Assembly: GCA_035578905.1 (NCBI GenBank)
Contig: JAQJVL010000084.1
Span: 1,037,001 to 1,101,000 of the forward strand
Source: Stictocephala bisonia
Taxonomy: Eukaryota > Arthropoda > Insecta > Hemiptera > Membracidae
Length of the DNA: 64,000 nt
Reading direction: 5' to 3'
Of this stretch, positions 23,277 through 35,499 are shown piece by piece; within the stretch, counting starts at the first letter, position 1, and every line of letters begins with the position of its first letter. The notes under the pieces were generated by a model. The model saw only the letters and a list, made by a program, of their open reading frames with translations, was not told the origin of the DNA and ran no database searches. A program made the position numbers and the translations under genes.

Positions 23277-24120
23277 CAAGCCGACCGTAGACATATGGAT
23301 GTATATAAAGGGGGAATGAGTGATTAGTGTAGAAAAACGAGTGTAGTCATTGATACTAACTAAGGTCGGCTGTTCCTTAGAAAAAGCCATTTATTTATAA
23401 AGCTGTTTTCCCTCCACGAAAAACGCCAAAAACATGGGTTTCTATTTCAAAGATTCGTTCCGAAATAATAACCGTATCGTGTCGTTTGATAGTTGACGAC
23501 CTACTCTAGTGGGCCATAATGCATGGTTTTTGTAAAGATTGATTATTTCAATATCTTTTTCACAGTTAAATATGTAAAACTTTAAATGCTATTCTTGACG
23601 ATTTTTCATTAAAAAACTTAAAATATCAACTTAAAAAGTCCACTAGAATGGGCCTTTCATAATCATAAAGTGATCACTTTAATTTATAATAATAGTAAAC
23701 ATGAACCGTACAGTTTAAACAGAAAATCATGTTTTGGTCCGTTGACGGTAAAATTGCATGGCTGCTCTAGGTCTGTCTGGAGCTGTCGACTTTGCAGCGG
23801 TGACTTGGCAGTTTGAAGAACGACCATCTTACTAGCAAAGTAGCCAAAGCAATGAAGAGACCTACATATTTACGTGGAATCCGAACCACGTAGTATTGAA
23901 CTTGTCATATATTCAGCTAAATGACAATTCTTATAATCAGTTCACACAACATACACACCTTGACTATCACCCAACATGGACACCCCAGACTTCTCTAGTA
24001 TTGTCCACATCTATGGCAACCACTGAACGGACGCCATGCTGGTATCAAAAGAACCGAACGCCTGAAATGTCCACACTTTGTCCCCTGTGCTCGGTTACAG
24101 CACTGCGCCACTAGTGCCGA
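23277..24120 (-). mobile_element. SINE-A copy interrupted by another repeat
   Basis: The element's 3' part lies at 23277-23398 and its 5' part at about 23860-24120, with 23400-23860 foreign. On the minus strand the 5' end has an A-box-like GTGGCGCAGTGCTG (about 24115-24100). It is followed by the GGGACAAAGTGTGG block, the GTCCATGTTGGGTG block and ACTACGTGGTTCGGATTCC. Two copies (here and 47847) define the head. Confidence 0.75.
23400..23860 (-). repeat. Dispersed repeat Y, copy 1 (inserted in SINE-A)
   Basis: The reverse complement aligns along its length with 57190-57640. Shared blocks include AACTGTACGGTTC, CCCATTCTA..TGGAC..., AAGTTGATATT.TAAG, TTACATATTTAACTGTG, TTTACAAAAA and GAAATAGAAACCCATGTTTT. 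No coding capacity is visible. It sits between the two halves of a SINE-A copy and so is the younger insertion. Confidence 0.8.
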
Positions 24121-25768
24121 ATTGCACCCACTCGTTGTCCATAACGTCTTATATATATATAATCAATCTACGTCTTACAATTAATTATATAGCGAAATAG
24201 TTATTTCTTTTTGCTCCAGGAAAAACAATAATTAAGTCTCCGTTTTTTCTTTTAGTTTTACCTGTCATTTAATTTATATATAAACACTAGTGTCTAAACA
24301 CGACATAACAGACCCTATTCCTACACAGGAGCCGTTCATAAATTACGTGTATGAGTATTTGTGCATCCATATATACAATAACGAATATGTAACTTACACA
24401 CAACTGTTAAGTTCCTAAAGTGGGTAGGCCATCAATTGTTGGTGTGCATATATTTACCAAACGGATTTGTCTGTACTGAAACCTTAGCTCTCTGGTGGTT
24501 CGAATCCCCAACTGAGCTAACATTGAATACATTTCCTACAAGCCTAAGTGAACTGGGGAGTGAAGTTAATACGTTATCGTACCAACAGTAACAAATAAAA
24601 GCAATTAAAACAATGGAATGGGCAGAAATAGATAACAAGCGTACGTCGAAACGCTGGTAAAACGTTTTATTTTGTTCACTACCAGTCCGTTTATCTTTAA
24701 ATTCTTTAATTTTCATTTCAAACCTTGTTTTGTACAACACAAACACATTTCTTTGTTGTGTAAATAACTGCATGGACTTGCTTACTTATGCAAGTGAGCA
24801 GCACTTGTTGAATAATTTACACTTCAAATTCAATTACGTTATATGAAACAGTCTAAAGTCTGTAGTGAAATGAAATTCTCTTCTTGCGGAAAGCCTGGAT
24901 TTCAGTATGGTTAAAAAAAACTTTTTTAACAATGTATAAATTCAAAATAATTTAAAAATTGTTATAATTCGTTTTGAATGCGTTTTATTTACAAATAACA
25001 AATATAACGTTGAAATATCACCTCAAAATAAAAGTGATTTCTTGTACTGTTACAGAATATACTACTAAATAGCTATTTATTAACAGATAATTATAAAATA
25101 TTTTGACGTAATTTTTTAAAATTTATATTTATAATTTATTTATATTTTACTTAAGTATAATTCCTATATTGCAGATATCCATCTACTTAAAAAATGCAGT
25201 TTGATCGATACAAATACTGTAAAATAATATCCTAAATATACAGAATACCAGACCACCTGTGCCAATCACTTACCTGTAGGTCTACTAACTAAACTAATTA
25301 AAAGGGGACATTTTTTCCAACTGTGACATTACATTTTTTAACCCGACGAATTCGAGGAAATTATTTTTACCGCGTTACTTGCCCCGAAATGGCGTGGGTA
25401 ATTGGCTTCGGAAATGTTTCAAATGTAAACGTAGGTAGCGTTACACTTCATTTTAAAGTTCTTTAATGACTCATCATTTATATAAAGATTTTCTCAACCC
25501 TAAGGGAGGGTTGCCCAAAATGTAAAGAAATTTGGTTGTTAAAGCTTACGTTATTGTAATTCTTATGCTCATTGGAAGGATATAAGAGTTTTACTCTATG
25601 CTACTAATTACACGACCTTTCAGAAAATAACATGGGTATTAACTTTCGATTTTTAAAATTCGAAAAATCTTCAAAGAAAACGGTAAAGTAAAGAGTTTCA
25701 AACGGCAACATATGACATGTTGCATAGTTAATTAAATGATAATAGTTGAAAATCTTATACAAATTTAC
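24121..25768. other. Unassigned sequence
   Basis: No gene supported. A 113-codon minus-strand frame (24432-24773) has no family resemblance. TCGAAACGCTGGTAAAACG (about 24646-24664) resembles motifs in Penelope-like UTRs, but nothing else there supports that. Confidence 0.35.
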
Positions 25769-25905
25769 GAACATGCACAATCCAACACTAACAACAGAAT
25801 TTAGAACATGCACAATCCAACACTAACAACAGAATTTAGAACATGCACAATCCAACACTAACAACAGAATTTAGAACATGCACAATCCAACACTAACAAA
25901 CAACT
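25769..25905. repeat. 35-bp tandem repeat, about 4 copies
   Basis: ACATGCACAATCCAACACTA recurs at 25771, 25806, 25841 and 25876, an exact 35-bp period with almost no divergence. Confidence 0.95.
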
Positions 25906-26552
25906 TTCAAACAACAAACCTGCTTTGTGTGCACAACGCAGAGGCGAGGGGTTGGCATTTCATACTATCAATTGTGTTTTGTCACCATAACTATTTCAAT
26001 ACACATGCTTTACTAGGGAATGAAAATATAATCTTAGTAAAATACACTTAAGTATGCATGACAAAAATGGAAATTAACTGTTGAACATGGGCAGGAGTAT
26101 AAGAAATACTATTGTTTTTAATATATGACTTACGACAGAATTAACCAGCGTATATATTGTTTTTGCTATGGGCAGGAACCCTAAGGCGAAATTCAAAGAT
26201 TTAAATATTTCAAAACTTTCTCACATATAGCCCTATAAATAATTATGATACAAAGTTTCATAGAGAAAAAAAATAATATTATTGTTCTCTCGTGAAAAGC
26301 GAAGAAAGCGTTGCCGATACACATACAGACAAAAAGAAATTAAAAGAAGGCTAGTTTAACATTATCTCCTTAAAGAAACGTGTAAATACGAAACACTGAC
26401 ACTTTTGTAATCTACCTACATAGATAACTCTTATATTATTTATATAGATTTAAATTTAAAATTGGTTTCGAACTAACTCTCTACGAAAGTCAATAGGAAA
26501 CGTTAACTGTCTGGTGTAATTCGGACGTGTAGCCTTAAGTATATTCATCTAA
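25906..26552. other. Unassigned AT-rich sequence
   Basis: No gene or repeat recognised up to the TIR element. Confidence 0.4.
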
Positions 26553-26929
26553 AGGCCTAGCACACACTACAGACTACAGACAGTTTAGTCGGTGTATGGA
26601 GAAAAATCGGCACCATTGTTCTAAATGAGCGTGCGCACACTAGCAGACACCGACTAAACTGTCGGCCGACAGTCTGGGGAGGATCGGTACTGCCCGACTT
26701 TCAGTCAGACAGCTCGCCGACCAAACTGTCTAGTCCTTTCGATAAAAGGCTGGAAGTAAGTTGGGACGCGCACACCACCAACTTAACAGTCTGTGTCACG
26801 GGTGTTTGGTTACTAGTGTATTGCTAGTTTAGTTCAGTTCAACAGTGTATTTTATAAGATATTAACTGGATTTCAACTGCCAATATGTACAATATTGCGC
26901 TCTATTATTTTTCACGCTATAAAAATATA

Positions 26930-28170
26930 GCGCAATATAAAACCCAACAAGTATTTTTAATAGGTAATGCCCAAATTTGTCTTTTTGAAGACGATACTCC
27001 CCCTACAGTCAAAGCCCCAAATCGGCTGAATCTCATGTTTCTGGCTTCTAGAGAAGCGCATAAAATAGCTCAGTGGTGTCAGCAGAATCAGCTCGAAGTG
27101 AATAGTGAGAAAACTCAACTGATTAATTTTTCTATCAGGAGTTCACAGAATTTAGAACATAATACATTCCATCTAGGGGATGAAAGTTTCTTGGTTATTG
27201 ACACCAAACTAATCTTCCATGATCATATTGAGCTCGTCTGCAAGAAATTAAGCTCAGGGGTTTTCGTTATACGAAACTTATCAAAGTTTGCTGATGCCAG
27301 AGTATCGTTATACGAGAGTATCAAAGTTAGCTGCTTACTATGGGCTGATTTACCCCTTTCTTACATATGTGGTTGTTATTTGGGGATAGAAAGTTCACGC
27401 ACAAAAATGGGTTACAAACTCCAGAAAAGGGCGTTAAGAGCGGTTTTTGGGAAACCTCGAAGAACTTCGTGTAAGTCTTATTTTAAGGAGGCTAAAGTGT
27501 TATCTTTCCCAAAAATTTATATTTTAAACTGTGTAAAATTTGTTCATAACCACCTTCACCTTTTCAAACCAAATAATCCCCAACATCGTCACAGTCTTCG
27601 TCACACCAATATAATTAGAATCCCTGCCCATGGAACTAGTTTTTTAAAAGCACTTACTAATCAATCAGTGGCATTAAACTTTACAATGCTCTCCCAGCCT
27701 CTACGAAAGTAAAAACAAGGCCGCATTTTGAGAGGGAGGTTAAGAGGTTTTTGATGCAGCGTGCCTATTACAGTGTCAGGGATTTTGTTGAGTGCGTCGA
27801 TCATACTGGTTTAAGCTAAAGTGAATAGCCACCTGTATAAGCTGTAGTTTATTTTAGAAGCAAAACAAAGTCTAGTCTTATTTTAATTATTCTGACTATG
27901 TTAATGTTACCATATTCAATTGATTTAGGTTATTTTTAATCACCTAATGTAATTAATCACACATTATTGTTGACGCTATTTTGCATCTTTTATGAATCCA
28001 GTTTCAAGATCTGGTTTTATAAATTAAATTTTTTTTTACCTTAGTATTGCCTGAAGATCTTGAATATTTTTCTTTTTTCTTTACTCCAATATATATTTCG
28101 CCACTAGGTGTGGCATCTTCAAGGAGATTTTGTAGTTTTATTCTGTTGTCAATAAAGAATTTTTGAGTTT
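26930..28170 (+). mobile_element. LINE ORF2 fragment inside the TIR element
   Basis: The open frame at 26885-27712 covers a degenerate RT palm (FEDDT, codons 26984-26995; the usual second residue A is E), WCQQNQLEVNSEKTQLINF, HDHIELVCKKLSSGVFVIRN, LQKRALRAVFGKPRRTSCKS and the HSLRHTNIIRIPAHGTSF region. A frame break near 27690 leads to FEREVKRFLMQRAYYSVRDF and a stop. The thumb region around 27330-27400 is rearranged (the YG..WG motif is lost). A 3' UTR runs to about 28170 and ends with AATAAAG. The 5' end is missing. The ATG at 26885 lies outside the LINE similarity and is not a true start. Confidence 0.88.
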
Positions 28171-28934
28171 TGAGTAATAAAGAATTAAAGTTCTGTCCGA
28201 GAGATGAAACTCATTGTGAAGAATTGATTTGAATGCACTTTTCTGTCTGCCAAAAGGTTTTTATCTCTCATATACCATTAGAAGTAATATTTTAATTCCT
28301 AAAAAAGTGAAGATTTTCGATTATGTTACTGCATTACATTACAATGTATTATCAATTAATTATGTAACTCAAAAGTTAAATAGAATTTAAGTTGTTTGAA
28401 ACACCTGTGTGATAACATCTTCTCTTGTATAAATTAATAAAAGTAAACAACATGCTCGTTTTTTCAAAAGATAACATTTTTTTTAAATTTACTTAATAAG
28501 AGTGCGATATATTTCTAAAAGTTGTCTGAAATATTGAGTTATTGGTGAAAATGACAAGCAGACATAAATATAAAATGTGTTTAACTAATGATTTGCATCA
28601 CTGAGTCAATTTACTTGGCCCATGATGATATGGTTTATTTTGTTGAATTCATTCAAAATTCTGGACAATTCCTACAACCATTTTAAAAGCACAAAAGTAT
28701 TTAGAAAATACATTCCACTATTCGGCGTTCTCTTGCATACCTGTAGTTAAATATTCTCTATATAAAATTAATATTTTTCTTTGGGAAAGGACGCAAAATA
28801 CCTTTGTTAAACCAATTGGTTAATCCCCTATACGACGACAAGGGCATTTATTTATAGTTTTCATTATTTTTTAACACTGTCAGGGGGAATGTTTAGAAGA
28901 TCTTTCTCAAGTATTACAAGCTGACTAAATAGTC

Positions 28935-29450
28935 GTTCGTGTGCGCTACCTCAGGCCGCTGACCAATATGTTGGGTCAGGACATGAGTTCATACCTCCCC
29001 CGACTAAACTGTTGGCGGACAGTCCGCCGAGAAAGTCTGTAGTGTGCGCTACTCAGGCCGCCGACCAAACTGTTGGGTCGGGAGATGAGTTCATACCTCC
29101 CCCGACTAAACTGTCGGCGGACAGTCGGCCAACAAAGTCTGTAGTGTGCCCTACCTTAGGTCCCCGACCAAACTGTAGGCGGACAGTCGGCCAACAAAGT
29201 CTGTAGTGTGCCCTACCTTAGGTCTCCGACCAAACTGTAGGCGGACAGTCGGCCAACAAAGTCTGTAGTGTGCCCTACCTTAGATCCCCGACCAAACTGT
29301 AGGCGGTCAGGCGGCCAACAAAGTCTGTAGTGTGCCCTACCTTAGGTCCCCGACTAAACTGTAGGCGGACAGTCGGCCAACAGTCTAGTGTGCCCTACCT
29401 TAGGTCCCCGACCAAACTGTAGGCGGACAGTCGGCCAACAAAGTCTTTAG
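28935..29450. repeat. Tandem amplification of the TIR terminus (62-bp and about 106-bp units)
   Basis: GTAGTGTGCCCTACCTTAGG-type units recur at 29141, 29203, 29265 and 29327 (62 bp), then at 29385 (58 bp) and once more before the terminus. Two longer units (about 106 bp) with GACTAAACTGT..GGCGGACAG precede them at 28935-29140. Each unit contains the terminal motif of the 2.9-kb element, so the right end has been copied several times in tandem. Confidence 0.9.
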
Positions 29451-29837
29451 TGTGCGCTAGACCTTAACCGGTACATTTTGGTTGTTTTCAAACATCATCA
29501 ATAAGATGAAACGTGTAAAAATATCAACATTGGTTTGAATGAAATACAGAATGTTAGTAACTGACAAAAACAGATCAATACCATGCTCATTTTGCCCATA
29601 TCTAAAATCTCTTTAGCAGCTGATTTTATGATTCGTTTATTGAAAGTATTCGGCCCTTCACAATAGCGCTAATTCATACATTCGTTATCGGAACTAAACG
29701 GCGTGTCGTCAACAATTACCCTGGTTAGTTGTTACATTATCCAACAGAGTGCACCACGTGCTACTTCACTATTAACATGATTACTTCGTCTCCTCTCCTA
29801 GTGCATTTAGACATTCGGTAATTTTATATATAACAGG

Positions 29838-30350
29838 GGTCTTGACGGATTTTTTTCGTAGTAGATTCATAACTAAAAATAAAATATGAGCGTTTTTTCA
29901 GCGGAATAGCCAGACAAATTACGAAATTGAGGAAAAAACGGGAAAGTATTTTTTTTCTGTAACCATAGTGATGTGGGTACTCAAGTTGTGCTGAATTATG
30001 TCCTGATCACATATATGGCAAGCTTCTTACAATCACGTTAGCGCCAGAAATGTGCCGATTTCAGTAGATTACGTTCTGTTCGAAAAGGGTTAGGTTGGGT
30101 ATTAATAGGTTTAGATTATGTTAGGTTAACCAACCTAACCTTACAATCCCAAACCAATCAAGACAGTTCCGCACAATTTGAATACCCACGTATTTATATA
30201 ACGGATAAATATTTTCCCGCTTTTTCTCATCTCGTACTTTTTCCGGCTTTTCCGCTGAAAAAAACTATCATATTCTTATTTCTTAGCTATGTATCTACTA
30301 TGAAAAAAATGTCAGCCAAAAAATTGACAAGGCACTTGTTCTATACCAGA
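29838..30350. mobile_element. Foldback element, about 510 bp, TTAGG-like centre
   Basis: The left arm (29838-30010) and the reverse complement of 30160-30350 align with TTTTTTTCGTAGTAGAT, TTTTTTCAGCGGAA.AGCC, ACGGGAAAGTATT, GTGGGTACTCAAGTTGTGC and GTCCTGAT in the same order, by eye about three-quarters identical. The centre at about 30085-30145 contains GGGTTAGGTTGGG and the head-to-head GTTAGGTTAACCAACCTAAC. There is no coding capacity. Exact ends and target-site duplication were not resolved. Confidence 0.75.
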
Positions 30351-31784
30351 CATTCTTAAAGACCCAATGAAAAAAAGGTGTACTGTCCATATGACAATCC
30401 TTACTTCCATATGACAAAATACAGTATTTATTACTGACTTTAAGGATCAGTTTAACTAATAATTTACTACTATACTAATCTCACTGATAAATCTATTAAG
30501 TTTTAATATACTATTGCACATAATAAAATTGTGTAGTTTTTAGCTCCAAGCGCTGTAAACTACGTTGTTACTATCAAAGCTCCATTAAATTTATTTGAAA
30601 GCTCATTTTAAAACTTTGAACAGTGATTTGGTGTCTTAAATTACAGCATTTCTGCAATTGAATATTATATTTACAGTAAACATAGTTCGGTTAATGCATG
30701 AATTAGGTTATAAGTAACAGAACTTACTGTTTCCTATTATCTGAATGATGGATATTAATTCTTTCCGACACAATCGAATATTATAAAGCTCTTTAAGAGT
30801 TTGATTAAAAACATCATTTAGGCCTATATTTCAATTGTTTATGGCCAAAGACGGGCCAATGCTCATAACAGACTACAATTTTCAAATATAAAAATCTGTT
30901 TTGATTTAATAATAATAAATCTTTATTTACCAAATAATACACTATACAAAGAGAGGTATATATTATTAATATGTATATTAAGATTAACTATGTATATTTA
31001 CTTAACACTATCGACAACTCAACAACCAGCAACCTTCTATATTGGCGATCTGTAGCTTCAAGCAGGAATACAAGAAATCTATAGACAGCAATGCTATAGG
31101 TTAATATGGAACTCATATTTATCACTTATTATAAATAGAAACGCATTAAAATCATATCTCCGATCACTATTAAAGGACTAACTCGACACACAGTTAGCTG
31201 GTATTTGACCCAGAGGTATGCTCTTAAGGACTAAGCATGCATAATCTGTATATTCAACAAAGCTTCTTCTTCCATGCTCTCCATAAAACAGCTTTAGTTA
31301 CATTATTTCCAGTTAATATTCTTTAACATACTATTATTCCTAACTACCGGGATATACATCTATGACAGAAGTTGCCTATATTTCGTTACTTACGGGGAGA
31401 AGAAGAACAATATTAGGTCAAGCAATGAACCTGGGATGTAAAATTGGCTGACAGAAATCTAATAAGTGCAATTTCCAATAAATTATTAAATGGTATATTA
31501 ACTGACTATAGAAACAAACAGATTGATAAAAGAAAATGCACGTAGAAGCGCGCCTGTGCTGCTATCTAACTGCGAAGATCTCTTATAAGCGCTAGGACGA
31601 CTGGTTGGCGTACTATTTATTAGCTGAGCTATTAGCCACTTTGGCGTGTGCTGAAGAGAGACAGCAAGAGTGTTGAAGAGACCCAGAGTGATCGCTGGCG
31701 CTACCTGCGAAGACAAAACAAGAACTAATTTTATAAGTTAGTAAACCGGGCACGGAACCCATATGAGTCTGTCTTCATAATAAT
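30351..31784. other. Unassigned, with LINE-like minus-strand tail near 30910
   Basis: On the minus strand, AATAAAGATTTATTATTATT (about 30933-30910) resembles a LINE 3' terminus. Upstream of it I could not recognise coding sequence. A minus-strand frame at 31498-31716 follows a plausible AG acceptor (TTTGTCTTCGCAG) and gives 60-odd codons without a family match. It could be an exon, but support is weak. Confidence 0.3.
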
Positions 31785-32500
31785 AATAAATGTATTTATT
31801 GTTTTCACAGGTATAGTTTAGTTTCACAGTTAAAATTATTAATCACAATAAAAAGGCACATTTTATGAAAAATAAAAAAAAACTTAAATAACTAAAGAAA
31901 CACAATTATAATTTAAGCGCCTAAATAAGGTACTCCAAATTATATAATACATTCTTGGTTATAATACAATAATGTATAATACAGTTTAAATACAACCAGA
32001 TATAGGCTAAATTATTAAACATAAGATTAATTTGTATTCAAACAGATATATTCAAAAACCAAAACAAAAAAAAAAAAAAAAAAACATACATACTGAAACA
32101 TGTGAAAAACAACTGCAACTCAACAGACCAAGGGCCCAATTATGGGGGCCGCATGAAAAAATAATATTAATGATTAAGACCTCTATGCCTGTACAAAAAA
32201 ATAAGAATACTTAATTTTTAAAATTAAAGGATTAGAAACTCTTTACTCTTCCAAACAATGCTTATTTGAATACATTAATTAAAAAAAAAAATAAGAAAAA
32301 ACAATCCAAGAAATTAATTTAAATAATTAAATTAATTATTTAGGTTGAGAAACCTAATTGTTCCAGCAACTCTTCAACATACTATATCAAGAAGTCTTTA
32401 CATGTCGCTCTGAAGACTGCCTGTGACATGTCCACATCTACACCACCAGCTATGGAATTAAATAATGTGATTGTGAAATTTAGAAAGGAGTTCATGTTTC
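31785..32500 (-). mobile_element. Probable LINE 3' end
   Basis: On the minus strand a short frame (about 32492-32385) reads NFTITLFNSIAGG, then QAVFRATCKDFLI and a stop, similar in shape to LINE C-termini (LFNSLP...FK..LKDFLI). It is followed by an AT-rich 3' UTR ending in AATAAATACATTTATTATTA near 31785. Both parts are consistent but weak on their own. Confidence 0.45.
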
Positions 32501-33249
32501 TATATTCAATGGTATAACTAAATTGATAGTTTTAAGTATGAACTAAAATAACCTTCGTGAACAATAATGCTGACCACACCAACATACTCCGTGGTGCGGC
32601 GAAATTATAGTAATTTTCTTGATTGGATGGTTTTTATATAGGAGGTAGTTGATGTTCAGGTTATTGCCTATCGGCAGTTGGGGGAAATTGCCGCTTTGAA
32701 GGGGCAATTGTATTTCACCACACCCAGTGGTTGCAGACAAAGGGCGTTAATACGGTTCCACCCTTTACTGTGCATTGGCATGCCATGTGCGAAGTCGAAA
32801 GTAACCTCTACCTCTTTCACAGTCGAAAGTAATTGTCCATTTAGTAAGTGCACAAATAATACACAATTTTATGATAGCAAGTAAAAATACAAAATAAAAG
32901 TCATGTCTTGTGTTAAATTAATAACTGCTGAATTCCAATATCTTGATAAACCGGGTTCCCTTAGAAAAATTAAAAAAATACGTAAACATTTAAAACCTTG
33001 ATATTAATTTATTACCTATATTTAAAAACAAAACCCTGTAGTGAAACATAATGTCGTAGCTTATATGATTCAATAATAATACCATAAATAAATGGCTAAA
33101 TATTGTACATGGATAACTGTTTTTATAGTGAGAAAGGTTACAGTATCAAACGTACGATCACAAATGAAATAAAGTTAACATTCACTAGACTGGTTGTATG
33201 TACAGTCATTTTCCTCATACCGTTGGATATAAAACTTAGGGCATCGTGT
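32501..33249. other. Unassigned sequence
   Basis: A less AT-rich block at 32560-32860 has short open frames on both strands and a TATATAAAAA on the minus strand near 32640, but no family match or convincing initiator. Confidence 0.35.
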
Positions 33250-35145
33250 TTATGGGAAAGGGCTTAACTGCGCTCAATCGATAGCACAAACATTTCAGGT
33301 TGTAGTTACCATTTCAACTGACATTTCCATTCATAATTTTCTCAGCTTGACACTGACATTACAGGTCTTCGTTAATACGAGAAAGGGCTTAACTGCTCAA
33401 TCGATAGCACAAACATTTCAGGTTGTAGTTACCATTTCAACTGACATTTCCATTCATAATTTTCTCAGCTTGACACTGACATTACAGGTCTTCGTTAATA
33501 CGAGAAAGGGCTTAACTGCTCAATCGATAGCACAAACATTTCAGGTTGTAGTTACCATTTCAACTGACATTTCCATTCATAATTTTCTCAGCTTGACACT
33601 GACATTACAGGTCTTCGTTAATACGAGAAAGGGCTTAACTGCTCAATCGATAGCACAACCATTTCAGGTTGTAGTTACCATTTCAACTGACATTTCCATT
33701 CATAATTTTCTCAGCTTGACACTGACATTACAGGTCTTCGTTAATACGAGAAAGGGCTTAACTGCTCAATCGATAGTACAAACATTTCAGGTTGTAGTTA
33801 CCATTTCAACTGACATTTCCATTCATAATTTTCTCAGCTTGACACTGACATTACAGGTCTTTGTAATTACGGGAAAGAGCTTAACTACGTTATGTTGTAG
33901 TTACCGTTTCAACTGACATTGCCAAACACCCTTCTCCCAGCTTAACACTGACGTTACAGGGCTTCAGTTGTAGTTACCATTTCAACTGACATTTCCATTC
34001 ATAATTTTCTCAGCTTGACACTGACATTACAGGTCTTCGTTAATACGAGAAAGGGCTTAACTGCTCAATCGATAGCACAAACATTTCAGGTTGTAGTTAC
34101 CATTTCAACTGACATTTCCATTCATAATTTTCTCAGCTTGACACTGACATTACAGGTCTTCGTAATTACGAGAAAGAGCTTAACTACGTTATGTTGTAGT
34201 TACCGTTTCAACTGACATTGCCAAACACCCTTCTCGCAGCTTGACACTGATGTTACAGGACTGAACTTCTTCATGTTGTCGTTACCATTTCAACTAACAT
34301 TTCCATTCATATTTTTCTCAGCTTGACACTGACATTACAGGTCTTCGTTAATACGAGAAAGGGCTTAACTGCTCAATCGATAGCACAAACATTTCAGGTT
34401 GTAGTTACCATTTCAACTAACATTTCCATTCATATTTTTCTCAGCTTGACACTGACATTACAGGTCTTCGTAATTACGAGATAGGGCTTAACTACTTTAT
34501 GTTGTTATTATCGATTCAACTGACATTTCTAAACATCCTTCTCGCAGCTTGACACTGACGTTACAGGACTTAACTTCTTCATGTTGTCGTTACCATTTCC
34601 ACTGACATTTCCATTCAACCTTCTGACAGCTTGACACTGACGTTACAGGACTTAACTTCTTCATTTTGTCGTTACCATTTCCACTGACATTTCCATTCAA
34701 CCTTCTGACAGCTTGACACTGACGTTACAGGACTTAACTTCTTCATGTTGTCGTTACCATTTCCACTGACATTTCCATTCAACCTTCTGACAGCTTGACA
34801 CTGACGTTACAGGACTTAACTTCTTCATGTTGTCGTTACCATTTCCACTGACATTTCCATTCAACCTTCTGACAGCTTGACACTGACATTAAATGACTTA
34901 ACTTCTTCTTGTTTTCGTTACCATTTCCACTGACATTTCCATTCAACCTTCTGACAGCTTGACACTGACGTTACAGGACTTAACTTCTTCATGTTGTCGT
35001 TACCATTTCCACTGACATTTCCATTCAACCTTCTGACAGCTTGACACTGACGTTACAGGACTTAACTTATTCTTGTTGTCGTTACCATTTCCACTGAGAT
35101 TTCCATTCATCCTTATCACAGCTTAACACTAAAGGTATATATAGT
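33250..35145. repeat. Tandem array of 123-bp and 82-bp related units
   Basis: The first part has 123-bp units (for example the GAAAGGGCTTAACTGCTCAA block at 33381 and 33504). The last part (about 34560-35100) has 82-bp units, with GACAGCTTGACACTGACG spaced 82 bp apart. The shorter unit keeps the GACACTGAC..TTACAGG and TTACCATTTC.ACTGACATTT blocks and lacks a central segment of 41 bp. Mixed units lie in between (33880-34560). The frames of 189 and 66 codons with a 41-residue period are by-products of the 123-bp period. Confidence 0.95.
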
Positions 35146-35164
35146 AGGTCTTCGTAATTACGTG

Positions 35165-35499
35165 AAAGAACTTAACTGCTCTCTCTCTCTCTCTCAATCG
35201 ATAACACAAACATTTTATAATGTCACTCGATCAGTAACCTTTAACATTTTGTCACCTTCCTTTGTACTTTTAAGAATGATAATTATGTTCCACAACATTC
35301 TCCATTATTTGATTAAAAATTTAGTCTTCTATACAACTGTGCCTTATAATTGCCTTTATCTGTGACAGGTCCCTGAATACTATAAGATTAATATAGAAAC
35401 CCTCGAAAGAAATAAGTTAGGAGGAGATCATACAACAAATGTAATTTAATATTCTTTCTGATAGCCTCAGTTCTTTCCCTCATTAATACAACTGTCAAG
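35165..35499. other. Short CT microsatellite and unassigned sequence
   Basis: A short CTCTCTCT run lies near 35180-35195. Nothing else recognised. Confidence 0.5.

Larger units (their letters stand above)
26553..29464. mobile_element. 2.9-kb TIR element flanked by TAA
   Basis: The left end AGGCCTAGCACACACTACAG (26553) matches the reverse complement of the right end, AGGTCTAGCGCACACTAAAG (from 29464). Both ends are followed inward by copies of CGACTAAACTGTCGG-type sequence. The trinucleotide TAA lies immediately outside both termini (26550-26552 and 29465-29467), consistent with the 3-bp TWA target-site duplication of PIF/Harbinger elements. No transposase was found. The interior holds LINE coding sequence (about 26930-28170), about 750 bp of unassigned AT-rich sequence and an expanded right terminus. 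An alternative is two separate non-autonomous copies bracketing unrelated DNA. Confidence 0.7.

Noticed and set aside
24480..24520. tRNA gene (GGTTCGAATCC next to CCAACTGAGCTAAC)
   Set aside because: The B-box-like and A-box-like motifs are on opposite strands and directly adjacent, which is incompatible with a tRNA fold.
26885..27712. 275-codon host gene
   Set aside because: The residues are LINE ORF2 (RT palm to C-terminus) with a lost YG..WG motif and a frame break at the end. The ATG is outside the similarity.
31498..31716. Minus-strand exon after TTTGTCTTCGCAG
   Set aside because: The acceptor is plausible but the peptide has no recognisable domain and no matching donor was found. Left as unassigned.
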